64,000 nt of DNA from Vulgatibacter incomptus (GTDB lineage Bacteria > Myxococcota > Myxococcia > Myxococcales > Vulgatibacteraceae): positions 1,361,501 to 1,425,500 of the forward strand of contig NZ_CP012332.1 of assembly GCF_001263175.1 (NCBI RefSeq). The letters are read 5' to 3'. This document shows, one piece after another, positions 9,494 to 20,547 of this stretch. How positions within the stretch are numbered: the stretch's first letter is position 1; each line of letters opens with the position of its first letter. Under the pieces are notes generated by a model that saw only the letters and a list, made by a program, of their open reading frames with translations, ran no database searches and was not told the DNA's origin. Made by a program: the position numbers and the translations under genes.

Positions 9494-10957
9494 ATGGCGC
9501 AGCGGCTGTTCAGTACCCTCACGAACCGGAAGGAAGACCTCGTCCCCCGCGAGGGCCGCAAGATCGGCATGTACGTCTGCGGCCCCACGGTCTACGACTT
9601 CAGCCACGCCGGACACGCCCGCTGTTACATCGTGTGGGACACGGTCGCCCGCTGGCTTCGGTTCACCGGATACGAGCTCAAGGTCGTCCGGAACTACACG
9701 GACGTCGACGACAAGATCATCCGCCGCGCGAACGAGCTCGGCGAGGATCCCAGCGTGGTCTCGGAGCGCTTCATCCGCGAGTTCCAGGACGATATGCGGG
9801 CGCTCAACGTGATGCCCGCCGATGTGGAGCCGAAGGTCACCGAGCACATCCCGGAGATCATCGAGCTCATCGGCAAGTTGATCGAGAAGGGCCACGCGTA
9901 CGCCTCCGAGGGCGACGTCTACTTCGCCGTGCGCTCCTTCGAGACCTACGGGCAGCTCTCCCGGCGCAACCTCGACGACCTCCTCGCCGGCGCGCGGGTG
10001 GAGCCGGGCGAACGAAAGCGCGACCCGCTGGACTTCGCGCTGTGGAAGGGCGCCAAGCCCGGCGAGCCCTTCTGGGAGAGCCCCTGGGGCATCGGAAGGC
10101 CCGGCTGGCACATCGAGTGCTCGGCCATGAGCGAGAAGTACCTCGGCCCCAGCTTCGACCTCCACGGCGGCGGAAAGGACCTCGTCTTCCCGCACCACGA
10201 GAACGAGCTCGCGCAGTCCGAGGCCGCAAGCGGGCAGCCCCTCTCGCGCTACTGGATGCACAACGGCTTCCTCACCATCAACGCCGAGAAGATGGGGAAG
10301 AGCCTCGGCAACTTCTTCACCATCCGTGAGCTCCTCGGACACGTCGATGGCGAGGCCGTGCGTTACACGGTGCTCGGCACCCACTACCGCTCGCCGCTGG
10401 ACTTCTCGCTGGACGCGATCCTCGCGTCGCAGCAGCGGGTCGCCTACGTCTACGAGACCCTCGCCAAGGCAGACGAGCGCCTCGCCAGGGAGACCCAGCC
10501 CCTCGCGGAGGGACCGATCCTCCACCCCGAGCGCATCGACGAGCTGGACGCCCGCTTCCGCGAGGCGATGGAGGACGACTTCAACACCGCGGCCGCCCTC
10601 GGCGCGATCAGCGAGCTCTTCCCCTGGATGAACGAGCTGGTCGAGAAGCCGCCGGTGAAGGACCGCGCGCTGGTCGCCCGCACCCTGGCGCGCCTCGTGG
10701 CGGACGCCAGGCGGATCGGCTCGATCCTCGGCGTCTTCGAGCAGCCGCCTGCCGAGTGGCTCGCCCGCTACCGCCTCCGGCTCGCCGCCCAGAAGGGGAT
10801 CGAGCCGTCCTGGGTCGAGGCCCGCATCGCCGCTCGCGCGGAGGCCCGGCGCAACAAGGACTTTGCTGCAGCAGACGTGATCCGCGCCGAGCTCCTGGGG
10901 AGCGGCGTCGAGATCATGGATTCTCCCAGCGGTACGACGTGGAGGGTGATCGCATGA
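9494..10957 (+). CDS. cysS: Cysteinyl-tRNA synthetase
   Basis: 487 residues, normal for CysRS. The class I HIGH motif is present as His-Ala-Gly-His, next to the zinc-binding Cys of Tyr-Val-Cys-Gly-Pro-Thr-Val. The remaining zinc ligands lie in His-Ile-Glu-Cys-Ser-Ala-Met and His-His-Glu-Asn-Glu. KMSKS appears as Lys-Met-Gly-Lys-Ser. ATG at 9494 has AAGGAG 10 bp upstream; an ATG at 9461 is weaker. The stop overlaps the next gene by ATGA, so the acylase-family lipoprotein may be translationally coupled. Confidence 0.96.
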   Translation: MAQRLFSTLTNRKEDLVPREGRKIGMYVCGPTVYDFSHAGHARCYIVWDTVARWLRFTGYELKVVRNYTDVDDKIIRRANELGEDPSVVSERFIREFQDDMRALNVMPADVEPKVTEHIPEIIELIGKLIEKGHAYASEGDVYFAVRSFETYGQLSRRNLDDLLAGARVEPGERKRDPLDFALWKGAKPGEPFWESPWGIGRPGWHIECSAMSEKYLGPSFDLHGGGKDLVFPHHENELAQSEAASGQPLSRYWMHNGFLTINAEKMGKSLGNFFTIRELLGHVDGEAVRYTVLGTHYRSPLDFSLDAILASQQRVAYVYETLAKADERLARETQPLAEGPILHPERIDELDARFREAMEDDFNTAAALGAISELFPWMNELVEKPPVKDRALVARTLARLVADARRIGSILGVFEQPPAEWLARYRLRLAAQKGIEPSWVEARIAARAEARRNKDFAAADVIRAELLGSGVEIMDSPSGTTWRVIA

Positions 10958-13659
10958 GGAAGCTGTCGATCTTGGTCGTGCTCGCGCTGGCTTCGGCAGC
11001 GCTCGGCTTTGGATGTGGCGATAAAGACCCCGCGGTCCAGGGCACAGGCGGTGACGTTGGGGCCGGCGGAGACGGCGGCGCGGGCGGCACCGGCGGTACG
11101 GGCGGCGGGGCCGGCGAGAGTGGCTCCTGGTCGGACACCGAGCTGAAGATCCCGGGCCTCGACGGCGCCGTCGAGGTGGCTCTCGACAAGCAGGGCATTC
11201 TTCACGCGGCCTGCTCCACCGACGAGGACTGCGTGCGGGTCATGGGCTACTTCCACGCCCAGAACCGCTTCTGGCAGATGGACATCCAGCGCCGCGCGGC
11301 CCGGGGCAGGCTCTCGACCCTGATCGGAATGCTGGGAATCGATCAGGACAAGTACATGCGCCTCTTTATGTCGACGACGGCGGGAGAGCCGATCGAAGAG
11401 GCGATCTGGTCCATCCTCGACGAGGAGACGAAGACGCTCCTCGAGGCGTACTCCGAGGGCGTGAACGCCTGGCTTGCGGACATGAGGGCTGGCCGGAACG
11501 GCGCGGCGCTCACCGAGGAGTACAAGGCGCCCCTGGTGATGGGCACGCCGTCGTCGATCCCGGACTGGGATCCCCTCGATAGCGTGGCCTTCGCGCGCCT
11601 CATGACCTACATGCTCTCGGAGTCGAGCGACGTGGAGCTCTCGCTCGCCCAGGCCTTCCCGAAGCTGGGGAGTACGCCTGAGTTGGCGGTGGACCTGTTC
11701 ACGCTGCGTCCCGCGGTGAAGAGCTACACCATCCCCGCCTCCGGCGGGACGTTCCCAATGAAGGCGCCGGTCGACCTCGAGAAGATCCGCGCGCTGCAGG
11801 ACCGCCTCCGGCCGTTGGAGAGCCTCTTCGCCGCAGCGCAAGCGGCGTCGACCGTCATGACGCGCTGGGCGCCGCAGGGTGAGCCCGCGGGCTCGAACAA
11901 CTGGGTGGTGGCGCCCTCGAAGACGACGCACGGCAAGGCGCTCCTCGCCAACGATCCCCACCTCGGCCTGAGCAATCCTTCGGTCTGGTACTTCGCGGAG
12001 ATCGACTCCAAGACCAAGGGCACCGGCACCCTCCACGTGGCGGGCGGCTCGTTCCCGGGCATTCCGATGATCCCCATCGGGCGAAACGAGACGCTCACCT
12101 GGGGTGCCACGGTCGCCTACTACGACGTCACCGACGTCTACGTGGAGTCCCTGACCACGGACGGGAACGGCGTCCTCTTCGATGGCGGAACGGTGCCGCT
12201 GGTCCGCCGCGAGCATACGTTCCAGGTGGCGGGCGGCGCTCCGGTCAAGGTGACGCTGGAGTGGGTCCCCCACCACGGCCCCGTGATCCAGAAGAACCCG
12301 GCTACGGGCCAGGCGATCACGGTGAAGTGGACTGGCCACGAGCCGACCAACGAGCTGCGCGCGTTCCTCAACCTCAATCGGGCTTCCACCGTGGCGGAGG
12401 GCAAGGAGGCGCTGAAGGACTTCGAGGTCGGTGCCCAGAACTTCGTGATGGCCGACACCCAGGGCAACATCGGCTGGTACCCGCATGCCAGGGTCCCGAA
12501 TCGCCCCTGGGCCTCCTACGAGCAGGCCAACCCCTTCGGCTCGATGCCCCCGTGGATGCCGCTCCCCGGCGGCGGGAGCGCGGAGTGGCAGGGCTTCGTC
12601 CCGGCGGACCAGCTCCCGCAGCTCTTCAATCCACCCAAGGGCTTCATCGCCACGGCCAATCAGGACATGACCGGCGCGACGGAGAGCGGTGACCCCACCA
12701 GCCACGGATATCCGATGCTGCAGGACGTGGTGGATCCGGGCTTCCGCCACGCTCGGATCGTGCATCGACTCGAGGCAGGGGGCTCCGCCCACGATCCCGC
12801 CATGATGATGGACATCCAGGGCGACGACTACTCGCTCCTGGGCCGGACGGTGCTGCCGCACATCCTGGCTGCGGCCGACGCCGCCGGTACGCTCTCCGCC
12901 AGGGCCCAGACCCTGGTCGCCGCGCTCCGGGATTGGAACTACACCTGCCCCACCGGCCTGGCCGGCCACGCGCCGGGCTCGGCGCCCTCCGACGACGAAG
13001 CGGAGCGTACCGCCGCGATCGGCTGCATGGCGTTCCACTACACCTTGCCCCGCGTGCTCGACGTCGCCTACGGCGACAAGTACGCCAAGGCGGGTCTCTC
13101 GGTGGCGAGCTTCGACGCAAGCATGTCGATCCGGTCGCTGGTGATCGCGCTCGAGCGCCCGACCGAGCGCCTGAGCGGTGACGCCCTCTGGAACAAGCTC
13201 GACGGGACCGTCCGGAGCAAGGACGAGGTCCTGGTGGCAGGGATCGAGAAGGCCGCCAACGACATCGTCGCGCCGCTGGGCTCCGATTCGTCGAAGTGGC
13301 TCTGGGGCCGCAAGCACACGCTCACGTTCAAGACCGAGATCTCGCAGCTTGCGCCCAAGCTCGACATCGGCCCCTTCGCGACGCCCGGCGGGCAGTTCAC
13401 GGTCAACGTGGCCAACCCCGGCTTCGACGGCCTGGGCTTCTCCCACGGCGCCGGCGCCTCCCTGCGGATCGTGAGCGAGGCGGGGGCCGACGGCATGATC
13501 ACCTGGATGCAGCTCCCTGGCGGCCAGGACCTGCACCGCGACGGCGAGCACTACGGCGACCTCGTCGAGGCATGGCTGGAGAACCGCTCCTTCATCCTCC
13601 TCTTCGATCGCGACTCGGTCGCGGCCAAGGCGCCGGTCCGGATCCTCGCGACGCCCTGA
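10954..13659 (+). CDS. Penicillin-acylase-family (Ntn hydrolase) lipoprotein
   Basis: 901 residues. Lipobox Cys is residue 21, followed by a Gly/Thr-rich linker to about residue 50. The N-terminal part has the alpha-chain feature Phe-His-Ala-Gln-Asn-Arg-Phe-Trp-Gln-Met-Asp. The predicted nucleophile is Ser314 in Gly-Ser-Asn-Asn-Trp, which becomes the N-terminus of the beta chain after self-cleavage. The family cleaves amide bonds of beta-lactams, acyl-homoserine lactones or other N-acyl compounds, so quorum-signal or antibiotic breakdown is possible but not shown. It overlaps cysS by 4 bp (ATGA) with GGAGGG upstream. Being membrane-anchored, it probably acts in the periplasm or on the outer membrane. 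Confidence 0.9.
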   Translation: MRKLSILVVLALASAALGFGCGDKDPAVQGTGGDVGAGGDGGAGGTGGTGGGAGESGSWSDTELKIPGLDGAVEVALDKQGILHAACSTDEDCVRVMGYFHAQNRFWQMDIQRRAARGRLSTLIGMLGIDQDKYMRLFMSTTAGEPIEEAIWSILDEETKTLLEAYSEGVNAWLADMRAGRNGAALTEEYKAPLVMGTPSSIPDWDPLDSVAFARLMTYMLSESSDVELSLAQAFPKLGSTPELAVDLFTLRPAVKSYTIPASGGTFPMKAPVDLEKIRALQDRLRPLESLFAAAQAASTVMTRWAPQGEPAGSNNWVVAPSKTTHGKALLANDPHLGLSNPSVWYFAEIDSKTKGTGTLHVAGGSFPGIPMIPIGRNETLTWGATVAYYDVTDVYVESLTTDGNGVLFDGGTVPLVRREHTFQVAGGAPVKVTLEWVPHHGPVIQKNPATGQAITVKWTGHEPTNELRAFLNLNRASTVAEGKEALKDFEVGAQNFVMADTQGNIGWYPHARVPNRPWASYEQANPFGSMPPWMPLPGGGSAEWQGFVPADQLPQLFNPPKGFIATANQDMTGATESGDPTSHGYPMLQDVVDPGFRHARIVHRLEAGGSAHDPAMMMDIQGDDYSLLGRTVLPHILAAADAAGTLSARAQTLVAALRDWNYTCPTGLAGHAPGSAPSDDEAERTAAIGCMAFHYTLPRVLDVAYGDKYAKAGLSVASFDASMSIRSLVIALERPTERLSGDALWNKLDGTVRSKDEVLVAGIEKAANDIVAPLGSDSSKWLWGRKHTLTFKTEISQLAPKLDIGPFATPGGQFTVNVANPGFDGLGFSHGAGASLRIVSEAGADGMITWMQLPGGQDLHRDGEHYGDLVEAWLENRSFILLFDRDSVAAKAPVRILATP

Positions 13660-13670
13660 TGCGTCGGGGA

Positions 13671-13702
13671 GTCCCCTCGCTCATCCTTCTGGGCGAGGGG
13701 AC
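13671..13702 (+). terminator. Perfect 10-bp hairpin between acylase gene and uvrB
   Basis: Arms 13671-13680 and 13693-13702 are fully complementary with a 12-nt loop, 11 bp after the acylase-family stop codon. There is no T-run, so it may act as a Rho-independent-like barrier or an mRNA 3' stabiliser rather than a classic terminator. Confidence 0.5.
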
Positions 13703-13751
13703 GAAGCCGGGGCCGCCCGTCGGTTGTTGTACGCGAGAGGAATTGTAGACG

Positions 13752-15839
13752 ATGACCGACTTTCAGCTCGTGACGCAGTACGAGCCCCGGGGCGACCAGC
13801 CCCGGGCCATCCAGGAGCTCGTCGAGGGGATCCAGCGGGGCGACAAGCACCAGGTGCTGCTCGGGGCCACCGGCACCGGCAAGACCTTCACCATGGCGAA
13901 TGTGATTGCGGCCTGCCGCAAGCCCGCCCTGGTGATGGCCCACAACAAGACGCTGGCGGCCCAGCTCTACGGGGAGTTTCGCGAGCTCTTCCCGCACAAC
14001 GCGGTCCAGTACTTCGTCTCGTACTACGACTACTACCAGCCGGAGGCCTACGTCCCGACGACGGACACCTTCATCGAGAAGGACTCGTCCATCAACGACG
14101 AGATCGATCGGATGCGGCACGCGGCGACCCACTCGCTGCTCACCCGCAACGACGTGATCATCGTCGCCTCGGTCTCCTGCATCTACGGCATCGGCTCGGC
14201 CGAGTCCTACTACGGCATGCTCCAGTCGCTGGAGGTGGGGAAGGAGTTCCTCCGCGACCGGCTGCTTCGGGCGCTCGTCGACATCCAGTACGAGCGGAAC
14301 GACGTCGACTTCCACCGCGGGACCTTCCGCGTCCGCGGCGACACCCTCGAGGTCTTTCCCGCCTACGAGGAGGAGAAGGCGATCCGGATCGAGTTCTTCG
14401 GCGACACCGTCGAGGCGATCTCCGAGGTGGATCCCCTGCGCGGGCTGGTGCTCAGCAAGCTCGACAAGGTCGCGATCTTCCCGAACTCGCACTACGTCAC
14501 GGCGCCCGAGCGGCGCCAGATGGCGATCGACTCGATCCAGGAGGAGCTGCGCGGCCGGCTCCAGCTCCTGAAATCCGAGAACAAGCTCCTCGAGTACCAG
14601 CGCCTCGAGCAGCGGACCATGTTCGATCTCGAGATGATCGAGCAGATGGGCTTCTGCAGCGGCATCGAGAACTACTCGCGGCACCTCACCGGACGTAAAA
14701 CCGGCGAGCCGCCCCCCTGCCTGCTGGACTACTTCCCCAAGGACTTCCTGGTCATCGCCGACGAGAGCCACCAGACGATTCCGCAGGTGGGCGCCATGTA
14801 CAAAGGCGACCGCTCGCGGAAGGAGACACTGGTGGAGTACGGCTTCCGGCTCCCGTCCGCCCTGGACAACCGGCCGCTGAAGTTCAACGAGTTCGAGCAC
14901 CTGGTGAACCAGGCGGTCTACGTCTCCGCCACGCCCGCGAACTACGAGCTCGACAAGGCCCAGGGCGTGGTCGTCGAGCAGATCATCCGTCCGACGGGCC
15001 TGGTGGATCCGAAGGTCGAGGTCCGCCCCGTCGCCACGCAGGTCGACGACCTCCTCGCCGAGATCCGCGAGGCCGTGGGCCGCGGCGAGCGCGTCCTCGT
15101 CACCACGCTGACCAAGCGGATGGCGGAGGACCTCACCGAGTACTACACGGACGTCGGCGTCCGCGTTCGCTACCTGCACTCCGACATCGACACCCTCGAG
15201 CGGATCCGGATCATCCGCGCTCTGAGGCAGGGCGAGTACGACGTGCTCGTCGGGATCAACCTGCTCCGAGAGGGCCTCGACATCCCCGAGGTCTCGCTGG
15301 TCGCGATCCTCGACGCGGACAAGGAAGGCTTCCTCCGCTCGTCGGTCTCGCTGATCCAGACCATCGGCCGGGCCGCCCGCAACGTCGGTGGCCGGGTGAT
15401 CATGTACGCCGATCACGTGACCGACAGTATGAGCAAGGCGATGGGCGAGACGGACCGGCGCCGCTCGATCCAGGAGGCCTACAACGCGGAGCACGGGATC
15501 ACGCCGACCACCGTGAAGAAGGCGATCCTCGAGCTGGGTCCCGAGATCGCGAGCGACTACAGCACCGTGCCGCTGGCGGCGGAGGAGCAGCCGCTCTACC
15601 TCGCGCCCGAGAAGCTCCACGCGGAGCTGGCGCGTCTCACCAAGGAGATGCAGGCCGCCGCGGAGGCCCTGGAGTTCGAGCAGGCCGCGGCGCTCCGCGA
15701 TCGAATCCACGCCCTCAAGGACGCCGACCTCGGGATCGGGCCCGCGCCTCGTCCCGAGGCCGCAGCCGGCGGCCGGGCGGTCCCGAAGCGGGGAGGGCGA
15801 AAGAGCCAGTACCCGGCTCGCAAGGGCGCGAAGCGCTGA
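13752..15839 (+). CDS. uvrB: UvrABC system protein B
   Basis: 695 residues. Walker A is Gly-Ala-Thr-Gly-Thr-Gly-Lys-Thr. The beta-hairpin used to probe damaged strands is visible as [10 protein letters not shown]. Helicase motifs V-VI end with Gln-Thr-Ile-Gly-Arg-Ala-Ala-Arg-Asn. A C-terminal UVR domain (about residues 615-655) mediates UvrC binding, followed by a basic tail. UvrB verifies damage and loads UvrC in nucleotide excision repair; uvrC lies 2 kb downstream. A GAGGAA ribosome site precedes the ATG. No clear SOS box was recognised. Confidence 0.96.
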   Translation: MTDFQLVTQYEPRGDQPRAIQELVEGIQRGDKHQVLLGATGTGKTFTMANVIAACRKPALVMAHNKTLAAQLYGEFRELFPHNAVQYFVSYYDYYQPEAYVPTTDTFIEKDSSINDEIDRMRHAATHSLLTRNDVIIVASVSCIYGIGSAESYYGMLQSLEVGKEFLRDRLLRALVDIQYERNDVDFHRGTFRVRGDTLEVFPAYEEEKAIRIEFFGDTVEAISEVDPLRGLVLSKLDKVAIFPNSHYVTAPERRQMAIDSIQEELRGRLQLLKSENKLLEYQRLEQRTMFDLEMIEQMGFCSGIENYSRHLTGRKTGEPPPCLLDYFPKDFLVIADESHQTIPQVGAMYKGDRSRKETLVEYGFRLPSALDNRPLKFNEFEHLVNQAVYVSATPANYELDKAQGVVVEQIIRPTGLVDPKVEVRPVATQVDDLLAEIREAVGRGERVLVTTLTKRMAEDLTEYYTDVGVRVRYLHSDIDTLERIRIIRALRQGEYDVLVGINLLREGLDIPEVSLVAILDADKEGFLRSSVSLIQTIGRAARNVGGRVIMYADHVTDSMSKAMGETDRRRSIQEAYNAEHGITPTTVKKAILELGPEIASDYSTVPLAAEEQPLYLAPEKLHAELARLTKEMQAAAEALEFEQAAALRDRIHALKDADLGIGPAPRPEAAAGGRAVPKRGGRKSQYPARKGAKR

Positions 15840-15865
15840 TCGGCAGCCTGACGCGCGAAAATCCC

Positions 15866-16873
15866 ATGGACGCCTCCCGTTTGGGGAAGCCGGGCGGGCA
15901 GGGTAGAGTCGGGGCTTTCGTGAGGTCCCGTGTGAAGCTCTCCATGGTTCTGCTGGCAGCGGCCGGCACCGGCGTCCTCGCCGCGGGCACGGTCGGCGCG
16001 CTCGCTGCGGATCCGGCGTCGAAGCGAGCCGCCTCCGAGGCCCGGCTGATGGACTCGGCCCGGTCCATCGTCGCGGCGGGGCCGGCAGTGCAGGGAACGC
16101 CCGCCAAAGCACAGGTCGAGGCGCTGCTGAGGTCGCGCCTCGAGCCTTCCGACGCCTGGGTGCGGCGCATCCCGTTCTCCGTGGAGCTGAAGGCCATCGG
16201 CGCCCGCTGGGACCTCGTCAACCTCGTCGCCTCCTTCCACAAGGAGGCGAAGCATCGGGTGATGATCGGCGCCCACTGGGACATCCGCCCGTGGGCCGAC
16301 GAGGATCCTGATCCGACGAAGCGCAAGCTTCCTTTCGACGGCGCCAACGACGGCGCCTCCGGCGTGGCCATCCTTCTCGAGCTCGCCCGGGCCCTGGGCG
16401 AGACCCCGCCGCCCGAGGGGATCGGCGTCGACCTCGTCTTCTTCGACGGAGAGGAGGGCCCGAAGGGCGCCCTCCACGAGAACTTCCTCGGCTCCAAGGA
16501 GCTGGCCGAGCGCTGGTTCACCACGGGTGTCACGCCACCTTACGCCGGGATCATCGTCGACATGGTGGGTCGCAAGGGGACCCGCATCCGCCGCGAGGTC
16601 GCCTCCCAGCGGAGGGCGGGCGCCGTCCAGGACGAGATCTTCGCCGTCGCCAAGGCGATGGGCTCGCAGGTCTTCGTCGACGAGCCGGGTATCCACATCC
16701 TCGACGACCACACGGCCTTCCTCGATCGAGGCATCCCGGTGGTCGACCTGATCGACATCGAGGACCCTGCGTGGCACACCCACGCCGACACCCTCGACAA
16801 GCTCGATCCCGCTGTGATGGCGGAGGTCACCGACGTGGTCCTCGGCTGGATCCGGAGCCAGCGGCCCCGATAG
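15866..16873 (+). CDS. M28-family zinc peptidase / glutaminyl-cyclase-like protein
   Basis: Up to 335 residues with an N-terminal hydrophobic signal. Candidate zinc ligands appear in family order: Ala-His-Trp-Asp, Gly-Ala-Asn-Asp-Gly-Ala-Ser-Gly, Asp-Gly-Glu-Glu-Gly, Val-Asp-Met-Val-Gly and Thr-His-Ala-Asp-Thr. The spacing and Leu-Glu-Leu-Ala-Arg-Ala-Leu resemble the glutaminyl-peptide cyclotransferase branch as much as aminopeptidases, so either activity is possible. The protein is probably exported. The start is uncertain: ATG at 15866 has no good ribosome site, and GTG codons at 15920 or 15932 would give a more compact signal peptide. Confidence 0.85.
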   Translation: MDASRLGKPGGQGRVGAFVRSRVKLSMVLLAAAGTGVLAAGTVGALAADPASKRAASEARLMDSARSIVAAGPAVQGTPAKAQVEALLRSRLEPSDAWVRRIPFSVELKAIGARWDLVNLVASFHKEAKHRVMIGAHWDIRPWADEDPDPTKRKLPFDGANDGASGVAILLELARALGETPPPEGIGVDLVFFDGEEGPKGALHENFLGSKELAERWFTTGVTPPYAGIIVDMVGRKGTRIRREVASQRRAGAVQDEIFAVAKAMGSQVFVDEPGIHILDDHTAFLDRGIPVVDLIDIEDPAWHTHADTLDKLDPAVMAEVTDVVLGWIRSQRPR

Positions 16874-16932
16874 CGAGGACGCTACGCTCGCGCCAGCCGC
16901 CGTTCGGGAAAGACTTCCGGAATGGCGGGTGG

Positions 16933-16962
16933 GCGCGGGCCCCGAGGATCACGGGCCCGCGC
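16933..16962. terminator. GC hairpin between convergent genes
   Basis: Perfect 10-bp inverted repeat (16933-16942 with 16953-16962), 10-nt loop, located between the convergent peptidase and lipoprotein genes. It is symmetrical, so it could serve both strands; no T-run. Confidence 0.5.
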
Positions 16963-16973
16963 GAGCACTCGCG

Positions 16974-17780
16974 TTACTGCGACAACATCAAGTAGCCCTC
17001 GCCCGCGATCACGGACGCGAACTTCTGTGGGCATTCTCCGGTGCGGATCGTGGACCACTGAGTGAAGTTCCAGTTCTGCTTTCCGCCGGGCCAACCCGAC
17101 CACGACTTCCTGGGATCGTCGTCGTCTTCGCTCAGCCGGACCTCGAGCTGGATCGCCTTCTCGTCGCAGACGCCCTTCGAGATGGAGCACTGCAACTGGT
17201 AGGTCAGTATCGGGCCCAGGTCGGGAAGGGGCCGCTCGAGACGTTCGGGCGGCGTCTTCCCTGTACCCACGTGGAGGATCGAGACGAGGTCTACGTCCAC
17301 TGGCCTGAGGACCAGCCAGTCCTTGGACCGGGTGATCGTATAGTCCTTGCCCTCGTATTCAGTCCAGAAGGCCTCCATCATCCTGGGCCAGACGACCTCG
17401 ATCGTACCCAGCGACGCGTTCGAGAACACGACTGACATCCGATCCTCCCGAACCTGGGTCAGCGTGCCGACTCCCGAGAAGCCGACCGGGATCGGCGGGT
17501 TCGTGCCGACCCGGGCTGCGAGCTTGAACGCGTCGGTCGCTTGCGCATTGGTCATGAAGTCGTCCTGGCAGAGGTCGACGGGTTCCTTCCAGCGAGGGTC
17601 GTCCACTCCACCGCCACCGCTTCCCGCGGTCCCTGGGTCACCGCCCGTTCCTCCCTGCCCGTTGCTCCCTCCGCTCCCTGCCGTACAGCCTTCGCCTGAG
17701 CAGGCCGGCTCGTTATCCTTGCCACACGCCGCGACGACGAGGGTCGCCGCCACGAGCGCGGCCATCCATCCAAACTTCAT
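16974..17780 (-). CDS. Gly/Ser-linker lipoprotein of unknown function
   Basis: 268 residues. The signal ends in Val-Ala-Ala-Cys, followed by a Cys-containing Gly/Ser/Thr linker (residues about 25-60) typical of myxobacterial outer lipoproteins, then a roughly 205-residue domain I do not recognise with three further Cys. No catalytic motif was seen. It stands alone, convergent with the M28 peptidase and divergent from uvrC. The linker style matches the lipoproteins at 10954 and 33528. Confidence 0.85.
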   Translation of the reverse strand: MKFGWMAALVAATLVVAACGKDNEPACSGEGCTAGSGGSNGQGGTGGDPGTAGSGGGGVDDPRWKEPVDLCQDDFMTNAQATDAFKLAARVGTNPPIPVGFSGVGTLTQVREDRMSVVFSNASLGTIEVVWPRMMEAFWTEYEGKDYTITRSKDWLVLRPVDVDLVSILHVGTGKTPPERLERPLPDLGPILTYQLQCSISKGVCDEKAIQLEVRLSEDDDDPRKSWSGWPGGKQNWNFTQWSTIRTGECPQKFASVIAGEGYLMLSQ

Positions 17781-17888
17781 ACGATCTCCTTCACCCGGGG
17801 GACCTCCATCCTTTCACGAATAGCGGCGCGGATTTCGCGGAAATAGCGGGCTTGCGCGCGAGGTCTTCCTTGCGGACACTCCCGCTCG

Positions 17889-19898
17889 ATGGACGCCGCC
17901 CTCCGCCAGAAGCTCGATGACCTGCCCGTCTCCCCCGGCGTGTACCTGATGAAGGATCGCGAGGGGGAGGTGGTCTACGTCGGTAAGGCGGTGAACCTCC
18001 GCTCCCGCGTCCGCTCGTATTTCCAGCCCTCCACCTCCGACACCCGCGCCTTCGTCCCCTTCCTGGACGAGCTCCTCGGCGACATCGAGGTGATCCTCGT
18101 CCACAACGAGAAGGAGGCGCTGATCCTCGAGAGCACGTTGATCAAGCGGCACAAGCCGCGGTTCAACGTGATGCTCCGGGACGACAAGGCGTTCATCTGC
18201 CTGCGTCTCGACGAGCGGCATCCCTACCCGCGGCTCGAGGTGGTCCGCCGCATGAAACGGGATGGCGCCCGCTACTTCGGCCCCTACTCGAGCGCCACGG
18301 CGATCCGGGAGACCCTGCGGACGATCAACCGCTTCTTCCAGCTCCGCACCTGTACGGATCAGGTGCTCGCCAAGCGCACCAGGCCCTGCCTCCTCTTCCA
18401 GATCAAGCGCTGCCCGGCGCCTTGCGTCTACGAGGTCCCGCAGGAGGAGTATCGGCGCAGCGTGCGCGAGACCGTGCTCTTCCTCGAGGGCAAGGAGCCG
18501 GAGCTTGTCGAGGGCCTGCGGCTGCGCATGAAGCAGGCCGCGGCGGACCTCCGCTTCGAGGAGGCCGCCCAGGTCCGCGACCAGGTGCGGGCGATCGAGA
18601 AGACCCTGGAGAAGCAGCAGACCGTCTTCGGCGAGCAGCTCGACCAGGACGTCTTCGGCTTCTGGAGGGAGGGGCCGAGCCTGGTGATAGAGGTCCTCTT
18701 CGTCCGCACCGGCAAGCTGATCTCCGCCCAGAGCTTCCCCTTCACCGGGCAGGAGTTCCCCACGGAGGAGCTCCTCGCGTCGTTCATCGACCAGTACTAC
18801 GCCACCGGCGCGGCGGTCCCCGACGAGGTGCTCCTGCCGGTCGTCCTCGAGCAGGCGGACTTCACCTCCGAGGTGCTCTCGGAGCGGAAGGGCCGCAAGG
18901 TCCGGGTGATGACGCCCATGCGCGGCGACAAGAAGCGCCTCATGGAGATGGCGACCAAGAACGCCGAGCACGCCTTCCTGGAGAGCAAGAAGAAGAACCG
19001 GACGAACGAGGAGATCCTGGAGCGGCTCCAGCAGCGCCTCGAGCTCCAGCGGCTCCCCCGGCGGATCGAGTGCTTCGACATCTCGAACTTCCAGGGGACG
19101 ATGGTGGTGGCGAGCCAGGTCGCTGCCCTCGACGGCGAGGCCGACAAGGCGCGGTACCGGCACTATCGGATCAAGACCGTCGAAGGCCAGGACGACTTCG
19201 CCTCCATGTACGAGGTGATCTCACGACGAGTCGCCAGGGGCGATCTTCCGGACCTCCTGCTCATCGACGGCGGCAAGGGTCAGCTCAACGCGGCGAGGGC
19301 CGCGGTGAAGGACGCCGGTGTGCTCGACCAGGTCGAGCTGGCGTCGCTCGCCGAGAGCCACGTGGTCGGGGAGACCGCCGACGGCGGCGTGAAGAGGAGC
19401 CCCGAGCGGGTGTTCCTCCCGGGCAAGAAGGATCCGCTCGTCCTGCGGCCGAACTCCGCCGAGCTCTTCGTGCTCCAGCGGCTCCGGGACGAGGCCCACC
19501 GCTTCGCGATCACCTTCCACCAAAAGCTCCGCCGTGCGCGGAACTTCCAATCGATCCTGGAGGAGATCCCCGGAGTGGGGGAGAAGCGCCGGCGATCGCT
19601 CCTGCGCCACTTCGGCTCCCTGAAGCGGATCCGCTCGGCGACGGCGGAGGAGATCGCCGAGGTCGAGGGCTTCAACCTGGCCCTCGGCAAGCGGATCGCC
19701 GAGTTCCTGGCGCGCCCCGAAGAGGACCCCGATCGCGACTCGGAACTCCCGGAGGGAGCGGCGCAGTCGATGGACGCGGCGGCGGAGGTAGCGGAGGCGG
19801 TCCAGGACCCCGACCAGCGCCTGAGCGACGAGGAAGAGGCGATCGAGGCGGTGTCGGAAGTGGGACCACAAAGCACTGGGACCGGGCGAATCGACTGA
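17889..19898 (+). CDS. uvrC: UvrABC system protein C
   Basis: 669 residues. Domains in order: GIY-YIG nuclease at about 12-95 (Pro-Gly-Val-Tyr ... Tyr-Val-Gly-Lys-Ala), Cys-rich linker, UVR domain near 205-240, RNase H-like second nuclease with Glu-Cys-Phe-Asp-Ile-Ser-Asn and an Ile-Asp-Gly-Gly-Lys-Gly segment, and a C-terminal helix-hairpin-helix pair at about 560-615. An acidic 50-residue tail follows the HhH region. It makes both incisions around a lesion bound by UvrB. Confidence 0.96.
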   Translation: MDAALRQKLDDLPVSPGVYLMKDREGEVVYVGKAVNLRSRVRSYFQPSTSDTRAFVPFLDELLGDIEVILVHNEKEALILESTLIKRHKPRFNVMLRDDKAFICLRLDERHPYPRLEVVRRMKRDGARYFGPYSSATAIRETLRTINRFFQLRTCTDQVLAKRTRPCLLFQIKRCPAPCVYEVPQEEYRRSVRETVLFLEGKEPELVEGLRLRMKQAAADLRFEEAAQVRDQVRAIEKTLEKQQTVFGEQLDQDVFGFWREGPSLVIEVLFVRTGKLISAQSFPFTGQEFPTEELLASFIDQYYATGAAVPDEVLLPVVLEQADFTSEVLSERKGRKVRVMTPMRGDKKRLMEMATKNAEHAFLESKKKNRTNEEILERLQQRLELQRLPRRIECFDISNFQGTMVVASQVAALDGEADKARYRHYRIKTVEGQDDFASMYEVISRRVARGDLPDLLLIDGGKGQLNAARAAVKDAGVLDQVELASLAESHVVGETADGGVKRSPERVFLPGKKDPLVLRPNSAELFVLQRLRDEAHRFAITFHQKLRRARNFQSILEEIPGVGEKRRRSLLRHFGSLKRIRSATAEEIAEVEGFNLALGKRIAEFLARPEEDPDRDSELPEGAAQSMDAAAEVAEAVQDPDQRLSDEEEAIEAVSEVGPQSTGTGRID

Positions 19899-20016
19899 AA
19901 AACCCGGAAAACCGCTTGCCGCCCGCCTCTTGCGTAGTCTAAACCTTTGCCTAACTTGGCAGCGTTCGCGGGGGTCTAGGCGGACGCCCGAGACTCACCG
20001 CAGACGCGAGGGCATC

Positions 20017-20535
20017 ATGCGACTCTACCCGAAAGTGATCCCGGTCATCGCCCGCGAGGTCGTCCAGACCTTGATGAAGGAGAACGACATCGAGGTGGAG
20101 ACGCTGCGTATCGCGGACGCCGAGATGGACATGGCCGCGATCATGCGTGAGTACCTGGCCTCCGAGGAGCGGGTGAACCAGGCCACCAAGGAGGCCCTCG
20201 AGCGTCGCGGCTACGACCACTCCAAGTTCAACCAGGTGAAGCGCGAGATGGCAGACGTCCGCGGCTTCAAGATGGGGGACGAGGGGATCGAGTACGTCAT
20301 CGGGCAGATGATCGAGTTTCTCCTCATCTCCCGAAACGTGGAGGAGGTCTTCTCCGAGGACGCTCCCCTGCGGCGGAAGATCTTCGCGATCTTCAAGAAG
20401 CACCTGGACCTCGACGCCGAGCTCGATCGCGAGGCCCGTGCCCGGATGAAGAACCTCACCGAGGGCACGGCCGAGTGGGAGGTCGAGTACAACCGGACGA
20501 TGGACCAGCTCAAGCGCGCACGCGGCCTGATCTAG
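20017..20535 (+). CDS. DUF507 family protein
   Basis: 172 residues, charged and mostly helical. The start Met-Arg-Leu-Tyr-Pro-Lys-Val is the typical N-terminus of DUF507 proteins found across deltaproteobacteria and Aquificae. An upstream extension to 19930 is not family-like, and GAGGG lies before 20017. Function is unknown; no catalytic residues can be pointed to. It is convergent with the DksA-like gene. Confidence 0.85.
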   Translation: MRLYPKVIPVIAREVVQTLMKENDIEVETLRIADAEMDMAAIMREYLASEERVNQATKEALERRGYDHSKFNQVKREMADVRGFKMGDEGIEYVIGQMIEFLLISRNVEEVFSEDAPLRRKIFAIFKKHLDLDAELDREARARMKNLTEGTAEWEVEYNRTMDQLKRARGLI

Positions 20536-20547
20536 TTCAGAGCGTCT

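Noticed and set aside
8054-10525. 823-codon minus-strand open frame
   Set aside because: Antisense to ispDF and cysS; the length results from GC-rich codon use.
10768-13551. 927-codon minus-strand open frame
   Set aside because: Antisense to the penicillin-acylase-family gene, with His/Arg/Gly-rich nonsense composition.
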